This document shows positions 42,725 to 43,730 of a stretch of DNA of 43,730 nucleotides, piece after piece. The position numbers and the translations under genes were made by a program. The stretch's first letter is position 1; every line of letters starts with the position of its first letter. Source of the stretch: Ilumatobacteraceae bacterium (GTDB lineage: Bacteria; Actinomycetota; Acidimicrobiia; Acidimicrobiales; Ilumatobacteraceae); the NCBI GenBank assembly GCA_022843125.1, contig JALHOG010000044.1, positions 1-43,730 of the forward strand, given 5' to 3'. Under the pieces are notes generated by a model, which was not told where the DNA came from, ran no database searches, and worked only from the letters and a program-made list of their open reading frames with translations.

Positions 42725-43192
42725 TCAGACCGGCGGCTTCCAGTCGTCCCACTTGCTGAAGTCGACCGGCTTGCCGAGGTGCTCGAGCAGTGCAGTGATG
42801 CCGGCCTTGCAGCATGCGATGTCCTGCGGGGTGTGGCCACCCGACACACCGATGCCGCCGACGACCTCACCGTCGATCTCGATCGGCCAGCCGCCGACGA
42901 AGATCGCGAAGCGCCCACCGTGCATGTTCATGATGCCGAACGCCTCCTGGCCGGGCTGGGCGTTGGTGTAGGTGTGGGTCGGGCGCTTGTGGCACGCCGC
43001 TGTGAACGCCTTGTCGATCGCGATCGAGACGCTGGTGACCTTGCCGTTGTCGGGTCGCTTGATCACGATCGGGAAGCCGGCGGCGTCGCTGACGCAGATC
43101 ACGGAGCCGATGCCGAGGCGCGCCGCCTCGGCGAGTGCGGCGTCGACGGCGATCTGGGCCTCTTCCATCGTGAGTCGGTTCTGCTGGATCAT
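42725..43192 (-). CDS. GlcG/HbpS family protein
   Basis: 155 residues; ATG 43192 has an AAGGAG ribosome site. The protein matches the GlcG/HbpS (DUF336) family: LTMEEAQIAVDAALAEAARL, VICVSDAAGFPIVIKRPDNG, SIAIDKAFTAACHKRPT, and the Gly-rich end GGWPIEIDGEVVGGIGVSGG with DIACCKAGI. Members are heme- or cobalamin-binding or act beside aldehyde and diol dehydratase pathways; no signal peptide is present, so it is cytoplasmic. It is 60 bases upstream of the aldehyde dehydrogenase gene. Its cysteine pair near the C-terminus (ACCKAG) is noteworthy. Confidence 0.88.
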   Translation of the reverse strand: MIQQNRLTMEEAQIAVDAALAEAARLGIGSVICVSDAAGFPIVIKRPDNGKVTSVSIAIDKAFTAACHKRPTHTYTNAQPGQEAFGIMNMHGGRFAIFVGGWPIEIDGEVVGGIGVSGGHTPQDIACCKAGITALLEHLGKPVDFSKWDDWKPPV

Positions 43193-43236
43193 TCGGAGCT
43201 CCTTCGAGTGCGGTGAGTCGGATTCGGTTGTACTGA

Positions 43237-43730
43237 TCAGGAGGCGTGGCGCTCGAGCCAGCGCTCCCAGGCAAGACCCGCTGCGGCGACGTCCTGGAGG
43301 GCGACGCCCTGGGTCTCGAAGAGGACTGGCCCGTTGCCGGCACGCGGCACGTCGACGTTGCCGGCGACGAGGTCGTGCAGCTCGATCGCGCGGTCCCACG
43401 CGAAGGCGCCGTCGCGCTCGGCGTGGATGAGGTCGCCGCACTCGACGTGCGAGCCGACCACGTCGTCACAGACGACGGCGGCACAGCGGGCGACGAGCGC
43501 CGGCTCGATCTCGCACCGGTCGTACTTCGTCGCGCCGACGGCGCACACGAGCGCCCGGTCGCTCACCGCGCCGGACGACAGGATCGGCGCGGCGGCGGAC
43601 GTGACGGTGACGATCACGTCGGCACCGTCCGCGGCGGCTTCGGGCGTGGGTGCGGCCTCGACGGCGATCCCGTCGGCCGCGGCGAGCGCGATCGCCGCGG
43701 CGACCGCGTCGTCGCGGCGCCCCCACAGGC
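43237..43730 (-). CDS. Ornithine cyclodeaminase/mu-crystallin family protein (partial)
   Basis: The frame runs off the right edge; 164 C-terminal residues are visible. They show the second half of the Rossmann domain and C-terminus of the family: ADVIVTVTSAAAPILSSGAV, ALVCAVGATKYDRCEIEPAL, VVCDDVVGSHVECGDLIHAE, and VLFETQGVALQDVAAAGLAW (the conserved lid helix). Family members are NAD(P)-dependent: ornithine or other amino-acid cyclodeaminases, ketimine reductases, alanine dehydrogenases or opine-type enzymes. It appears to be upstream in the operon with the GlcG-like, aldehyde dehydrogenase and SDR genes, supporting amino-compound catabolism. Confidence 0.85.
   Translation of the reverse strand, partial: LWGRRDDAVAAAIALAAADGIAVEAAPTPEAAADGADVIVTVTSAAAPILSSGAVSDRALVCAVGATKYDRCEIEPALVARCAAVVCDDVVGSHVECGDLIHAERDGAFAWDRAIELHDLVAGNVDVPRAGNGPVLFETQGVALQDVAAAGLAWERWLERHAS

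Noticed and set aside
40919..43216. A 765-codon open frame on the plus strand
   Set aside because: Antisense to the SDR, aldehyde dehydrogenase and GlcG-like genes, whose active-site motifs are clear on the other strand.

Overview
The window is high-GC, tightly packed DNA. No rRNA, tRNA, CRISPR array or insertion sequence was seen, and no gap without a gene exceeds about 240 bases. The base composition, the DUF222/13E12-type HNH nuclease tail at the left edge, the GTG starts, the many leaderless-looking genes, the actinobacterial LLM-flavin, FadR/GntR and DUF families, and an EspG-like chaperone all point to an actinobacterium. An Acidimicrobiia/Ilumatobacter-type host is my best guess; this is inference from style, not from a marker gene.

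Layout. 1-4576: end of an HNH nuclease, a lipoprotein, a pirin, overlapping MarR and MerR regulators, and a YndJ-DUF1990 membrane fusion transcribed divergently from merR across a 34-bp palindrome. 4527-11213 (minus): a carbohydrate module in the order LacI regulator, binding lipoprotein, two MalF/MalG-type permeases and a debranching-type glycosidase. A hairpin separates the regulator from the transport genes. 11364-13927 (plus): a four-gene cassette that looks like an orphan type VII secretion (ESX) substrate set with an EspG-like chaperone. 13944-19333: a decayed acyl-CoA dehydrogenase tail, a DUF2231 membrane protein, an enoyl-CoA hydratase preceded by an 11-bp phased repeat array, a TlpA/CcdA redox pair with a methionine-rich linker, an LLM flavin oxidoreductase and a Tat-exported protein.

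19453-25356 (plus) is the most interesting part: an ECF sigma factor, a small beta-rich protein, a 900-residue TPR-CHAT caspase-like protease, a secreted subtilisin and a secreted beta-helix-like protein. A shared CGYGTATCA element lies upstream of the sigma gene, the subtilisin and the beta-helix protein. It reads as a sigma-controlled proteolytic cassette with an intracellular and an extracellular arm.

25555-33199: a PPDK-like protein lacking its ATP-grasp half and carrying an extra C-terminal domain; a coupled hydrolase-lipoprotein-MFS operon; a universal stress protein; and a GntR-FAD oxidoreductase pair. 33196-43730: a DUF72 protein, a complete peptide-type ABC importer (minus), a divergent GntR regulator, then an SDR, an aldehyde dehydrogenase, a GlcG/HbpS-like protein and a partial ornithine cyclodeaminase-family gene. 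Together these suggest uptake and oxidation of an amino-acid- or peptide-derived compound.

Gene starts were re-chosen from signal peptides, 4-nt ATGA/GTGA overlaps, ribosome sites and leaderless -10 positions. No similarity search was run; family calls rest on recognised motifs.
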